64,000 bases of DNA from Vigna angularis. Taxonomy: Eukaryota > Streptophyta > Magnoliopsida > Fabales > Fabaceae. The notes under the pieces are model-generated. The model searched no databases. It was not told the origin of the DNA and saw nothing but the letters and a program-made list of their open reading frames with translations. Each line of letters opens with the position of its first letter. The first letter of the stretch is position 1. Shown here one piece after another: positions 49,560 to 60,270 of the stretch. The position numbers were made by a program, and so were the translations under genes. The DNA is taken from NCBI RefSeq assembly GCF_016808095.1, contig NC_068977.1:3470479-3534478 (forward strand), in the 5' to 3' direction.

Positions 49560-49740
49560 GACCCGGCCCATTCCACACCAATCTTTCAATTTTAGATGCT
49601 TCACCTTTCAAATGTCTTTGTTTATAAATAAGCAAAGCAAGGGCTTAACTCGCAGTGTCTCAATATTTTGCCTCTTCAATCTGCTGAGGTTTCAGGTCTC
49701 TCTACGATCAAACCTTCGATTCCTTCTAATTAGGGTTCTT
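49560..49740 (+). promoter_or_regulatory. snoRNA-type promoter, copy B
   Basis: GGCCCA at 49565-49570 within ACCCGGCCCATT, followed by TATAAATA (49623-49630) and a telo-box-like TTAGGGTTC near 49731. Order and spacing parallel the promoter at 32840-32970. Confidence 0.6.
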
Positions 49741-49984
49741 CATTGTCTCCAATTTTAGGATTAATGTTTCTGTATGCTATTTTCTTCCCTTCTTTTAAAA
49801 TCATGTGATGAGGAAAAAAACTGCAACAATATGATTGGATTCGTTCCATGATTCCTTGTATTTAAGTCTCTGATGATTGATTTTCTACTGCCTCTATTGT
49901 TTGAAATAGGTTCTTTTATATTTTTCTTTTCTAATTTTGAATTTGCATTCCCCTTCTTTTCATTTCTATTCGATAAGATCAGTA

Positions 49985-50060
49985 AGGAGATGTGATGATT
50001 TTTACATTGGTCCGTGTTTCTGAATTACCGTGATGATTTTTTCATTGTTATTCACGTAAT
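49985..50060 (+). pseudogene. Second copy of the box C/D snoRNA, missing box D
   Basis: Box C GTGATGA (49992-49998), then TTTTTACATTGGTCCGTG and box D' CTGA (50020-50023), identical to copy A over 33 bases. C' is a good GTGATGA (50030-50036), but no CTGA box D and no closing stem follow in the next 60 bases. The D' guide to large-subunit rRNA is intact. It may be a decayed copy, or its processing may use another 3' end. Confidence 0.55.
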
Positions 50061-50249
50061 TACTTTTTGCGATTAACTTTTTTTAATTTTGTTTTATTTA
50101 CATATTATTCTGCTATGATGATTTAAGAATAAAATTCACATGTCAGACTTCAGAGATTTTAATAATCAATGAGAATGACAATTCTTTTCCTGAGCTGATT
50201 ATCTGATATTGTTTGTGTTATATGATTCGTTGTTATTGTAATGATTGTG

Positions 50250-50490
50250 TTATTCTGTTTGATATAATATCATTGACGGGAGATTTCTGATCTGGAGTCT
50301 CGCACTTTTTTGAGGGCAAACAAATTGTGTTTGCATGTTCTCAAGTAACCGTCGTAAAACGATTCTCCGGCGTGACGGAGCTGCCCTTAGGGGTGGCATC
50401 TCCGCTAGAGTGGTCTCATATTCCATTGCCTTGTGGAGCGGCGTCGCTGCCTTTACCATTTGGGACTGGCCATGAGACAAACATTCTTTC
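50250..50490. other. GC-richer unidentified segment
   Basis: Open frames exist on both strands (50327-50545 plus, 72 codons, with FSGVTELPLGVASPLEWSHI; 50250-50480 minus, 76 codons, with RAAPSRRRIVLRRLLE). Its composition stands out from the AT-rich flanks. I cannot tell which strand, if either, is coding. It may be a fragment of captured or processed sequence. Confidence 0.3.
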
Positions 50491-50549
50491 AGTTTTTGCT
50501 TTTAGGGTATTTTTGTTTATTAGTTATGTATTTTTGTTGTGCTAAATCG

Positions 50550-51702
50550 TATTAAAAATGTCACTTTTAAATTTTTTGTTTGTTGTCTTATAGTTTTCCT
50601 TTTGTTGTTTTATACACCTTTCTAAATTTAGAAACTTAGACTCTTTGAAATCTATATTATAAAACGATGACAAAATGCATTTATATATTATATATGATTA
50701 CAACTATGATGAGGATTGTGCAAGGCCATGGTAATTCGGAAGAGTTAGAAGTTTAATATCACATGGCATATACATCATGAATTTATCGGAATCATTAAAT
50801 TTGTATATATTTATGTATTTCCAATTATCAGCACATGTCTGTTGGAAATTTAGTTAGGTAATCAATTAGGTACCAATTAGATTGGACAATAGAACAATGT
50901 TTTAGGCCACAAAAGACAGGGTGTAGATGTTCTATAATTTTTTAAAGTTCAAATCTTCTAAAGATGTCACTGAGCATTAAACATATTTTTTCGAGTAATA
51001 TTAAAAGTTATTGAGAGAAGTATACACACTATTTGACAAATTTTCAGTCCAATGAGTACCATGGAGAACTTTTATTTTCGTCTTTGTCAATTCTAGTGCA
51101 CGAATCAGACTTTTTGTGTCATTTTCAATTTTAGTAAATTTCTGCATCCCTCGAAGCACTTTTAGGCATCAAATGTTCTACAAACTTAGCTAGGGTAAAA
51201 AATGCCGACTATGGCAACTCAATCCATCAGTGTCAATACGCAGACTATGGTAAAAAATGACATCTTATAAGCCAATCAAAAAACCAATTCACTTACAAAC
51301 ATAAAACCAATCAATATTCGGTGAAAGGATCAATTATTGTCGTAACAAATTCACTCTCAAGTTTGTGGAACTTATTACATAATGATGTAACAAATATACT
51401 TAAAAAAACACAATTCAACAATACTCATTGAATATTATTAATATAAAGTGATTAAATAATATTTACAAAAGTATTTATTAGAATAATTATTATATATAAA
51501 CAAAATATATGATCATATAGATAGTTTGATTACATCATAAATATCTTTTTATACTACATATCTATCAAATATATGATTATTTACTATATTAATATTATTA
51601 TCATACTAATTTATAATAAATGTGATAAATTTTTATTATCTTTTATTTTATGTAAGATTTTATTAGTTTCAAACTTCTTATAAATTATGTCTTTTTTCTA
51701 CA
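50550..51702. other. Intergenic AT-rich stretch
   Basis: Nothing supported between the GC-richer segment and the solo LTR. From about 51370 on it is almost purely A and T. Confidence 0.5.
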
Positions 51703-51707
51703 TACAG

Positions 51708-53912
51708 TGTAACATCTCAAAAATACATTATAAAATCATATACGAAAATCATCACATGTTAACAATACTACATACCAGTTCTACACTGAACGAGCTACGA
51801 ATTATGGTCGAACGGCCTTACATAAATATCAGGGGATTTAAAAGTACGCTAGCTACTACTACTAGACCGAACGATGTACAAACTATACTAATACCGTACG
51901 GTCCTTACAAAAGAAAGCCAACAACAGACCGAATGCTCTCAAGGTTCGGCCTTCACTTTCGCTGCGTCTTCCAACACTTCTTCCAGCAGCTCTTCTCCTT
52001 TTGCTCACATCTACACGGATGATCATTGCAACAGGACAATGACAAGACGCACAACAAAGACAAAATGATAAACATGGTAAGCTTATGTAATTTAATTTCT
52101 TCAATAACAACATTCATAACAAACCCAACAATAACCACATCATAACTCATACTTCCATACATGCAAATAACGACCACATGACTCTGACTGTCCGGACTGT
52201 ATGAATCCTATGTAGCTACGACGTTCGTGCACCCGGGTGATGTAGTAACTGGGATACCCTCAACAGCGGCCACCCGAGGTTAGTCCATTCCATCCAAATT
52301 AACCATAAGGATTAGGACCTCCTGCCATTCCCACACGTGACTTACTCTTCTCTACATGAGAACGAGAAATCATGGAATATTAGGATGAACGCCAGCTTAG
52401 CATGCCTACATTCATACTTTACCAATCAATAACCACTTTCTGAGATATTCCTCCCTGGAATACTCGTTCATAATCACACTATTTCATTCACATCACATTT
52501 CAATTATCCTATACTTCGTCATCAATACATTCGACTGAACTACAATCACACTCTCTCATCATCTCATAAGTTAAACTGGAATAACACTTCCATAATCAAA
52601 CCACTAAGAGCTCAAAATGGACGCCACAAAGCCTAGGTCGAGTACTAAGACTCTAGGCCGAACACCTTTTAAAGACTAACACTGGTTCACACTAAATACT
52701 AATACTGATGAGAAACGATGGAGTAACGGACGCTATTCAGATGGAAAGAAAACTCTGATTCTAAGCACAATAATAATATATCTCAGAAAACGAGACCCAG
52801 TGCTTGGTTTAAGACCGAGCCCTGTAGAAACCAAACACTATTGAACGAGCGCTGGTCCAAGACCAAATGCTTATCAAGAACGAGCGCTACTGAGACTGAA
52901 CGCTTGATCCAAGACCGATCACTAATAAACTCACATAAAGCTGTTTAGGAAGTCTAAAGGAAGACTACAATTAGACTGAACACTCATATATACATATCTC
53001 TTATTATAACACGAACTCCACTAACGAAATTCCTTGTAGAAGAAGAACTTAATGTAGACGGACGCTTAAAGAGTAACATAATGGTTAATATGAACTCTAG
53101 ATTAAAGTTTAACTCACCCTATATAGTATTACAAGAAGACTCTTATACTCTATCCTCAAAACATGAGAACTAAGGTAAGACCAGATACTCCCAAGAAGAA
53201 CCGAACACATCACATTTTGAATATCAATTCTATCTCAGCTCAATTCACAACATGCATCAGTCATCCATCCATACTTCCAAATAAGCAGCACGTACATATT
53301 TCATACTCAACCAATAATCCAAACAACATATCATGCAAACATACCAACATTCAAACAATAATATAAATCAAATTATATAAGTTTCCTTTACCTCTTAACG
53401 TGACCGAACATTCACAGCTTGAACAGAATAGCTCACCACCAATTTCTTAGAAGACTACGATCGTGATTTACGAAACTAATCAAATGAAAGACCAGAAAGA
53501 CGTTCAGAAAGGGGTTAAGAACCTCATGCAACCGAAAACTGAGTTTGCATGTACAGAAAACCACTCGGCTGAGAGAGATGAACTTACTCGCCCAGAATCC
53601 GAAACTAAACCCTCGACGCCGGAAGAGTAGAAATGGTGCCTGAGTGGTGATCGGAGAAGAGAAAATGAGTGTTTCTTAGAGAGAAGATGAAGAAATCTAG
53701 AGGGAAGGAGGAGAAAATGGAAACTCAGAAGATTGAAGAAGATGGTTGCATGTAGAGACTGGCGTAAGTTTTTGAAACTAAGTTTTTCTTCTACCATAAC
53801 TTTCAATCTCTTGCAGCCACCTGTTTTTCACTTTCTGAAATTCTAAACTCTCTTCTCGACACTTGGCTTCCACTCAAATGGGTTTTGGGTGCGTTTTTAA
53901 TGAGATCTGACA
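51708..53912 (+). mobile_element. Solo LTR, copy B (GTTCGTCC-rich family)
   Basis: Begins TGTAACATCTCAAAA at 51708, ends ATGAGATCTGACA at 53912, and is flanked by a perfect 5-bp target duplication TACAG (51703-51707 and 53913-53917). It is homologous to copy A at 1708-4378 but inverted and about 470 bases shorter. There is no coding region and no second LTR. The GTTCG/CGAACG motifs are present but fewer and more decayed than in copy A (for example GACCGAGC, GAACGAGCGCT near 52850-52900). It separates the two AAA-ATPase paralogues. Confidence 0.82.
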
Positions 53913-53917
53913 TACAG

Positions 53918-56120
53918 TACAATCACTTTTTTGTATTCATTAATATAAATTCAAAAATTCTTTATTAAAGTTTGTTAAATTTAAAATTATATTAAAATAC
54001 TAAAATAGATGAATTGTTTATAAAAATGTAAATTAAAAAATATAATTTAAAAAGTTATATTAAACGGTTTTTGAAAACCGTTAATAAAATCTTAACGATT
54101 TTCAAAAATCATTTAGCATATTTTTTAAAATTTTGTTTTTTAATTTTAATTTTATTAAAAATTTCATTTATTTTAAAATTATAATACAATTTACTTTAAA
54201 TTAAATGTTTAAAATATTTTTACATATTTTTTAATATTTAATATATAATTTTTTTATTATAATATATTATTAGAAGTTTTTTGGAATTTAACAAAATTTT
54301 GAAATTATTTTTATTATAAAATTTAATATATATTTAGTTTATTTTAATGTATTTTATTATTTTAATAATTATTATGAAAATAATAATTGTAAAAATAATA
54401 AAAATAATAAAAATAAAATAATAATAATAATAATATAAAATTTGATTTAATATATATTAAATCATATTAACATATTAAAATAAATTAATGATAAATTAAT
54501 TTTAATTTAAAAATAAAATTTTAAAAAAATGTTAAAGGAAACCGTTTATCTTTCTAATTTTTTTTAATTAAAATTTTAATAAATAATTTAAGTTATTGTA
54601 ATATAATTTTTTTGAAAATATAAAAAAAATTTAAATTATTTTTATTATAAAATTTAAAAAATATTTGTTTGTTTCAATATTATTATAATAATATTAATTT
54701 TTATTAAAATAAATTAAATATTTTAAAATTTTGTAATAAAAGTAATTTAAAAATTTGTTAAATTTTTTTAAAAAATATTAAAATATTAAAATAAATGAAT
54801 TTTTTATTAATATTTAAATTAAAAAATAAAATTTTAAAAATATGTTAAGTGGTTTACGAAAACCGTATTCTTCAACTATTTTTTAAAACTGTTTTAATTT
54901 TTTTTTAAAACTGTTTTTAGTTTGAACGGTTTTCGAGTTTTATTTAAAAATCGTTTTAATCATTAAATGAATAAAATTAGATTTTAATTTTCTGAAAATC
55001 GAATTTTAATAGTTTTTGTATAAAATTATTGAAATAAGAAATTAGAATTCAGTTTTTTGAAATTCGAATTCTAACATTTCATAAAATCGTGTTATCCATA
55101 TTTACTAAATAAAAAAAATTTGCTATGTGAGAAAAAAAAATCTACAAGGATGAGGTTAATAAAAAGAGATCAAGAAAACATTGAAATAAAGGGTAAAATA
55201 ATTGCAAATTTCAATCTAATGTCTATAGCCTATTTGTTTAATTAATTGATTTATTGCTCACCTACTTCCTTTTACATCGGATGGGACAAATATGGCTTTT
55301 ATTTACGTTTTTTTTTTTGCATAGAACTATAAAACAAAATTCTAATTCAAGAGAGTATCTCTATCAATTTGTTTGTGTTATAATTCAATTATCGAGATAC
55401 ACATGAATTATTGAAGTAATTGCTGGATATAACAATTTCAGTTGTTCAAAGTTCCATAAATTCATTTAGTGACTAACCAATCGAAGAATAATATGTACAT
55501 TTAATTACTCATTTGTTCTATATTTTAACAATTTGTATATTTTAATCCTTGTACCTATAAATCATTCGTAATTAATTTAGTTTTTATATACATGTTTTTT
55601 TATCTGTCTTTTAAAATGTTTACAAAATATAGTTAATGTTATGCATCCTGATAAAACAGTCACAAATTTTAGTACAAGAAGAAAGTATATCTCATATATT
55701 TTTTGCATAAATTAATTTTAATAAATATAATTTATTTTCTTATTTTAAAGTTTCTCTGAATGTGAACAAGAAAAAAAAATGTAAGAGAATTATTTTAAAA
55801 TAAAATAGAAAAATAAATAATATAAGTATAAACATGTTAAGATAAGTAGTGGGGTCAGAATAAATGAAGCTTTTATATTAAGGAAGCGTGTTTGCGTGTA
55901 GAGTGGAAGGAGAGGCTGCTATTGTCGCACGTGCCAAATGCTGAGAAAAATATCAACGCAATGCCTCTAACTAAAGCAGCTTTCGCACTTACAAAATTTT
56001 AACACGTATTTTACATCTATTATTTCGTTTTTCAATCTGTCTCTTTCTTTATAAATATAATTTTATTTTTTTAATGATTAAAACTCCTGAAAATGAATTA
56101 TAAAAAATTAATAGTATCTT
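53918..56120. other. AT-rich spacer with AACCGTT palindromes
   Basis: No gene. Several palindromic or near-palindromic AACGGTTTTTGAAAACCGTT-like units occur near 54065, 54100, 54840 and 54930, together with extremely AT-rich filler. They may be remains of a MITE family with an AACGGTTTTCRAA core. Confidence 0.5.
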
Positions 56121-56129
56121 GACACGTAA

Positions 56130-56260
56130 GATGATTTTTACCTTTTAAAGTTAAAATTTTTATTACTTTTTAAAGGGATAGGTTCTGTTCATAATAAAAC
56201 AACCAAAGAACCAAAGATGATTTTTACCTTTTAAAGTTAAAATTTTTATTACTAGTATTA
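56130..56260. repeat. Direct repeat in the promoter of AAA copy 2
   Basis: A stretch of about 39 bases starting AGATGATTTTTACCTTTTAA occurs near 56130 and again near 56214, about 84 bases apart, 250-380 bases upstream of the start codon. Confidence 0.8.
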
Positions 56261-56507
56261 AAAGTCACAGTACTTTTTATACGAGGGAATCGAGTTAGAA
56301 AAACCAAAGAACTTATCCAATTGAAAAAGTTTTTCTTTTTCTGCAAGGAATCTGAAAGGAAAGGGGCACACGTATATATGAAACTTTGACTTTGCCTTGA
56401 AGGAACTTGGCAAGAAAGAACACACGTGTGTATATATATTCACAGAAATTGTGTAAGATGAGAGAAAAGTGAGAAAAGCAAGAGCAGCACAGAAGATCTA
56501 AGAGAAG

Positions 56508-58058
56508 ATGAGGGAGCTATGGAGACAAATGGGATCATTAATGGCAACTGTGGTGTTCATGTACACCATTTTTGAGCGATTCTTCCCTTCTTCCTTTCGT
56601 GACCGTCTTCAGGCCTATGCTCAAAAAGTGGCAAACCATTTCAACCCTTACATCCAAATTACCTTTCCTGAGTTTTCAGGGGAAAGACTGAAGAAAAGTG
56701 AAGCATACAATGCCATCCAAATCTACCTCAGTGCAAACTCATCTCAGAGAGCCAAAAAACTCAAAGCTGAAGTGGTGAAGGATAGCCAAAGCCCACTGGT
56801 TCTCAGCATGGATGACAATGAAGAGATCACCGATGAGTTCCAAGGTGTCAAAGTGTGGTGGAGTGCAAAAAAAGTAAGCTCCAATCCACAGAGGTACAAC
56901 CCTTTCTCTTACTACGATTCCTCTGATGAGAAAAGGTTCTATAAGCTCACTTTCCACAGAAGCTACCGTGATATCATCACCATGTCTTACATCAAGCATG
57001 TGTTGGAAGAGGGGAAGGAAATTGAGTTGACAAACAGGCAGTTGAAGCTTTATACCAACAATCCCAGCAGTGGTGGGTATGGTTACAAGCAGTCAAAGTG
57101 GAGTCACATAGTGTTTGAGCACCCTGCCTCTTTTGAAACACTGGCAATGGATCAGAAAAGGAAGGAAGATATCCTGAAAGACCTTACTAAATTTAAGAAG
57201 GGAAAGGAGTATTACTCAAAGATAGGTAAGGCTTGGAAAAGAGGGTATCTTTTGTATGGCCCTCCAGGGACTGGGAAGTCTACCATGATAGCTGCTATTG
57301 CTAAGTTCATGAACTATGATGTGTATGATCTTGAGTTGACAGCAGTGAAGGACAACACTGAATTGAAAAAGTTGTTGATTGAAACTCCAAGTAAGTCTAT
57401 TACTGTGATTGAGGACATTGATTGTTCTCTTGATCTTACTGGGCAGAGGAAGAAGAAAAAGGAAGAGGTTGAGAATGAAGAACAAAAAGATCCTATGAGG
57501 AAGAATGAAGAGGAGAGTAGCAAGAGCAGCAAGGTAACTCTATCTGGGTTGCTGAATTTTATTGATGGGATTTGGTCAGCTTGTGGAGGTGAGAGGATCA
57601 TCATTTTCACCACAAATTATGTGGAGAAACTTGACCCTGCTCTCATCAGGAGAGGGAGGATGGACAAGCACATTGAGATGTCCTATTGTTGTTTTGATGC
57701 ATTCAAGGTGCTGGCCAAGAACTACTTGGCTGTTGAGTCTCACCTTTTGTTTGGTAGAATTGGGACATTGTTGAAGGAGACAGAAATGTCACCTGCTGAT
57801 GTTGCTGAGAATCTAATGCCAAAGTCTGAGGATGAAGATGTGGAGACTTGCCTGGAGAATTTGATTAATGCTCTTGAGAAGAACAAGGAGGAGAATGCAA
57901 ATAAAAAGGAAGAAGAAGAAGCAGAGGAAAATTTCGAGGAGGAGAAAGCCGAAGAAGAATCTACTCAGAATAAGGAAATAAACAGAGAAAAAGGCAGAAG
58001 AAGAAGAACAGAAAGAGTTGGAAGAGGAGAAAGCCAAAGAAGAATCTACTCAGAATAA
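56508..58058 (+). CDS. AAA-ATPase, ASD/AATP1-like (BCS1 family), copy 2
   Basis: A single exon of 516 codons, intronless where copy 1 has its 65-bp intron. Membrane anchor at about residues 7-27; ASD domain with FPEFSGERLKKSEAY and MDDNEEITDEFQGVKVWW; Walker A GPPGTGKST (about 251-259); Walker B TVIEDIDCSLDL; FTTNYVEKLDPALIRRGRMD. The protein is very similar to copy 1 throughout, and the two genes lie on the same strand about 8 kb apart, which indicates tandem duplication. The C-terminal acidic tail is altered: an 85-bp tandem duplication (57941 and 58026 mark equivalent positions) shifts the frame, so the last ~25 residues (EKGRRRRTERVGRGE...) are arginine-rich instead of the expected K/E repeat. 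The ATPase core is untouched. A TATATATAT stretch near 56430 may serve as TATA box. Confidence 0.92.
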   Translation: MRELWRQMGSLMATVVFMYTIFERFFPSSFRDRLQAYAQKVANHFNPYIQITFPEFSGERLKKSEAYNAIQIYLSANSSQRAKKLKAEVVKDSQSPLVLSMDDNEEITDEFQGVKVWWSAKKVSSNPQRYNPFSYYDSSDEKRFYKLTFHRSYRDIITMSYIKHVLEEGKEIELTNRQLKLYTNNPSSGGYGYKQSKWSHIVFEHPASFETLAMDQKRKEDILKDLTKFKKGKEYYSKIGKAWKRGYLLYGPPGTGKSTMIAAIAKFMNYDVYDLELTAVKDNTELKKLLIETPSKSITVIEDIDCSLDLTGQRKKKKEEVENEEQKDPMRKNEEESSKSSKVTLSGLLNFIDGIWSACGGERIIIFTTNYVEKLDPALIRRGRMDKHIEMSYCCFDAFKVLAKNYLAVESHLLFGRIGTLLKETEMSPADVAENLMPKSEDEDVETCLENLINALEKNKEENANKKEEEEAEENFEEEKAEEESTQNKEINREKGRRRRTERVGRGESQRRIYSE

Positions 58059-58072
58059 GGAAATAATCAAAG
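57936..58072 (+). repeat. 85-bp tandem duplication in the 3' coding end of AAA copy 2
   Basis: GGAGAAAGCC(G/A)AAGAAGAATC and the following CTCAGAATAAGGAAATAA occur twice with period 85. Because 85 is not divisible by three, the second copy is read in another frame. Confidence 0.88.
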
Positions 58073-59257
58073 AAAAAACTAGGGGTGAAGGAAAATCGAA
58101 AATGTGTTTGCAAATAACAATCAGTTATTGATCTAGCCAGTTAGATTTTCTATTAGTGGGTAATGACTGCAGTACACTACCACTACTGGGATTTGGTAAT
58201 TTGAAATATCTACCAATTTTTCCAATGTAGCTTCTTGGCTTAATAAGAATCAATTAGCCTTCTTGTGTTGCTAAATCTTTATTTTCCTTGTCTTGTGGTT
58301 TTTCCAATGCTTCTTGGATTAGCAGATTGAACTCACTTCATTTCAGTTTGTGCCATCTTTGTATAAAGCATAATGTTTGGTTCATTGGAAACCAACCACC
58401 TGAAAAAAATGTAGTTCAAAGATTTTACTACATGGAAGAACAGTGTTTTTTAAAATAATAAAACATCCTAGTCAAATTAGCATACAATGATCATTATCTT
58501 ACCAATCTCAATCACTCTTCCAACTGTCTTGCAGGCCAAAAAGAATTTATTTTTATTTGATCTTTGACGTTGTTGATGACTGAAAGGTTCAATGGTTCTT
58601 GAATAAATAGTTTTCAGTTACTGGTTCACAAGTTAATTATCAAACAGTTCTCATTTTCAACCAATACTTTATATAATTGTGATAGTTACAAAGTTAAACA
58701 TAGTTATGGATTCAATGTTATTATTAGACGACAATCTAGCATTTATAGTTTTCACTAGTTACTGGTTTTCAGACCATTACTGATAATTACTCTATTTTCT
58801 ATATTTTGTTCCATACTCAAACACGAAGACCTTTTTTCCCTTCCTAGATTTATACATGGACAGTGAAATCAGATAAGAAAACTAATTAGAATGTTTTTTT
58901 TTTTATATAAACATTCAGAAACATTTAACCTATAAAAGTCTGCTATTAAAAAAATGATGATAAACAAAAATAAGTCTTTCCATTCTGTTTTCATGCTACG
59001 TGCCCTCCCTAAACAGAACATAGAACAGGTCTAATTTACTTTTTCTTGCAAAGCTTGATTTCATCTTTATCTGGTGACCTTTCAACCTTAATAAGAACCA
59101 CTCAAAATGAACACTGTGTAGCATAAGTAAAAAATTCTGACATAACCAAATGTTTTTTTTTCTTCTCTATTGTATCTTACTTATCAAATTAAGGAACCTG
59201 TAATCGGTGACAATTCAGCATGCATCAACACACGTCACACACAACAAAACATTTCTC
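58059..59257. other. 3' flank of AAA copy 2
   Basis: No supported gene. The sequence just after the stop (58059-58130) still encodes, in the +1 frame, the tail expected without the frameshift. The rest is AT-rich intergenic DNA. Confidence 0.5.
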
Positions 59258-60089
59258 TAAGGCTGTGTTCGCATGAACGGATAACATTGTTCATGCGAAA
59301 TTGCGAGCGATGATTTAATTACGTTGTGTTGTTCGTTTGAGAGGATAAGGAGGGATCAGCGACGATGGATTTGCAGGATTCAGTCCATTTTCGTCACCTG
59401 CAACATGGAAGAGATTTGCGCGGATAGTAAGGGAAAAGTCATGTGTGCCCTCCACTTATTACCTAAATTTCATCCCTGTATATCTATTAACCATGAATAA
59501 CCGATTCCCTAACACAGTGCAGTAACACAGAACCGATTCGAAAGACTTTATAAAAAAAAATTTGATAACAGTTGAATGGTGGTCAGGCTTTTACTTTTAA
59601 TATTGTACATACATGAAAGTGCTTGGCTTGGCGTGGTGGCGTGGTTACAGAAATATTCCTAGGCTTTCCTCAGTTGATGTTACCTTGCTTCATAAATCCA
59701 TTCAACAGCAAAGATTCCTGCACATACACACAGTGAAAGTGCAGTATGAATATGAAAGCACCATTGACCATAACACGAACTTCATATGTGGTTGCTAGTG
59801 GGTAGGTCGTTCTATTTATTGAGGGATCAGAAGCATAATATATTGGTTGCTAGTGTTGAAAGTTGTGTGCGAAGGGAGAGTTGTTGGTTGTTTTGCTGAG
59901 ACAAGGAAGACAAAGTGGTGAGGTTAGTAGAAGCTATTATGATGTATGTGCAACCAGATATTGTTGGTTTTCATTTGCAGGTTTGTAGAAGGGGAGGAAG
60001 AACGACGTTGTGCGTGTTGATGGCATGAAGAAGCAAAGGCTTGAAGAAGAAGATGAATCCGCGTGTTTGAGAGCCGAAGAAGACGATGT

Positions 60090-60270
60090 ACAGTGTAGGA
60101 AGAGGGTGGCGTATTCGGTTATAGCAGAACGTAATCGGTTACAGTGGTATGAAGATTTTTCTGCACATGTGTATTCGGTTACCTCAAAGGTGTATCCGGT
60201 TACGGACCAAGAAATATTGTGGAAGAAAATGTATTCTGTTACAGTTTTGGGTATTGGGTTCAAAAACGAT
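60090..60270. repeat. GTATTCGGTTAC short repeats
   Basis: GTRTWTTCSGTTAC-type units occur at about 60110, 60170, 60190 and 60230, in frame with an ORF (repeated YSVT). The ORF at 60010-60339 is not recognisable. Confidence 0.55.
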
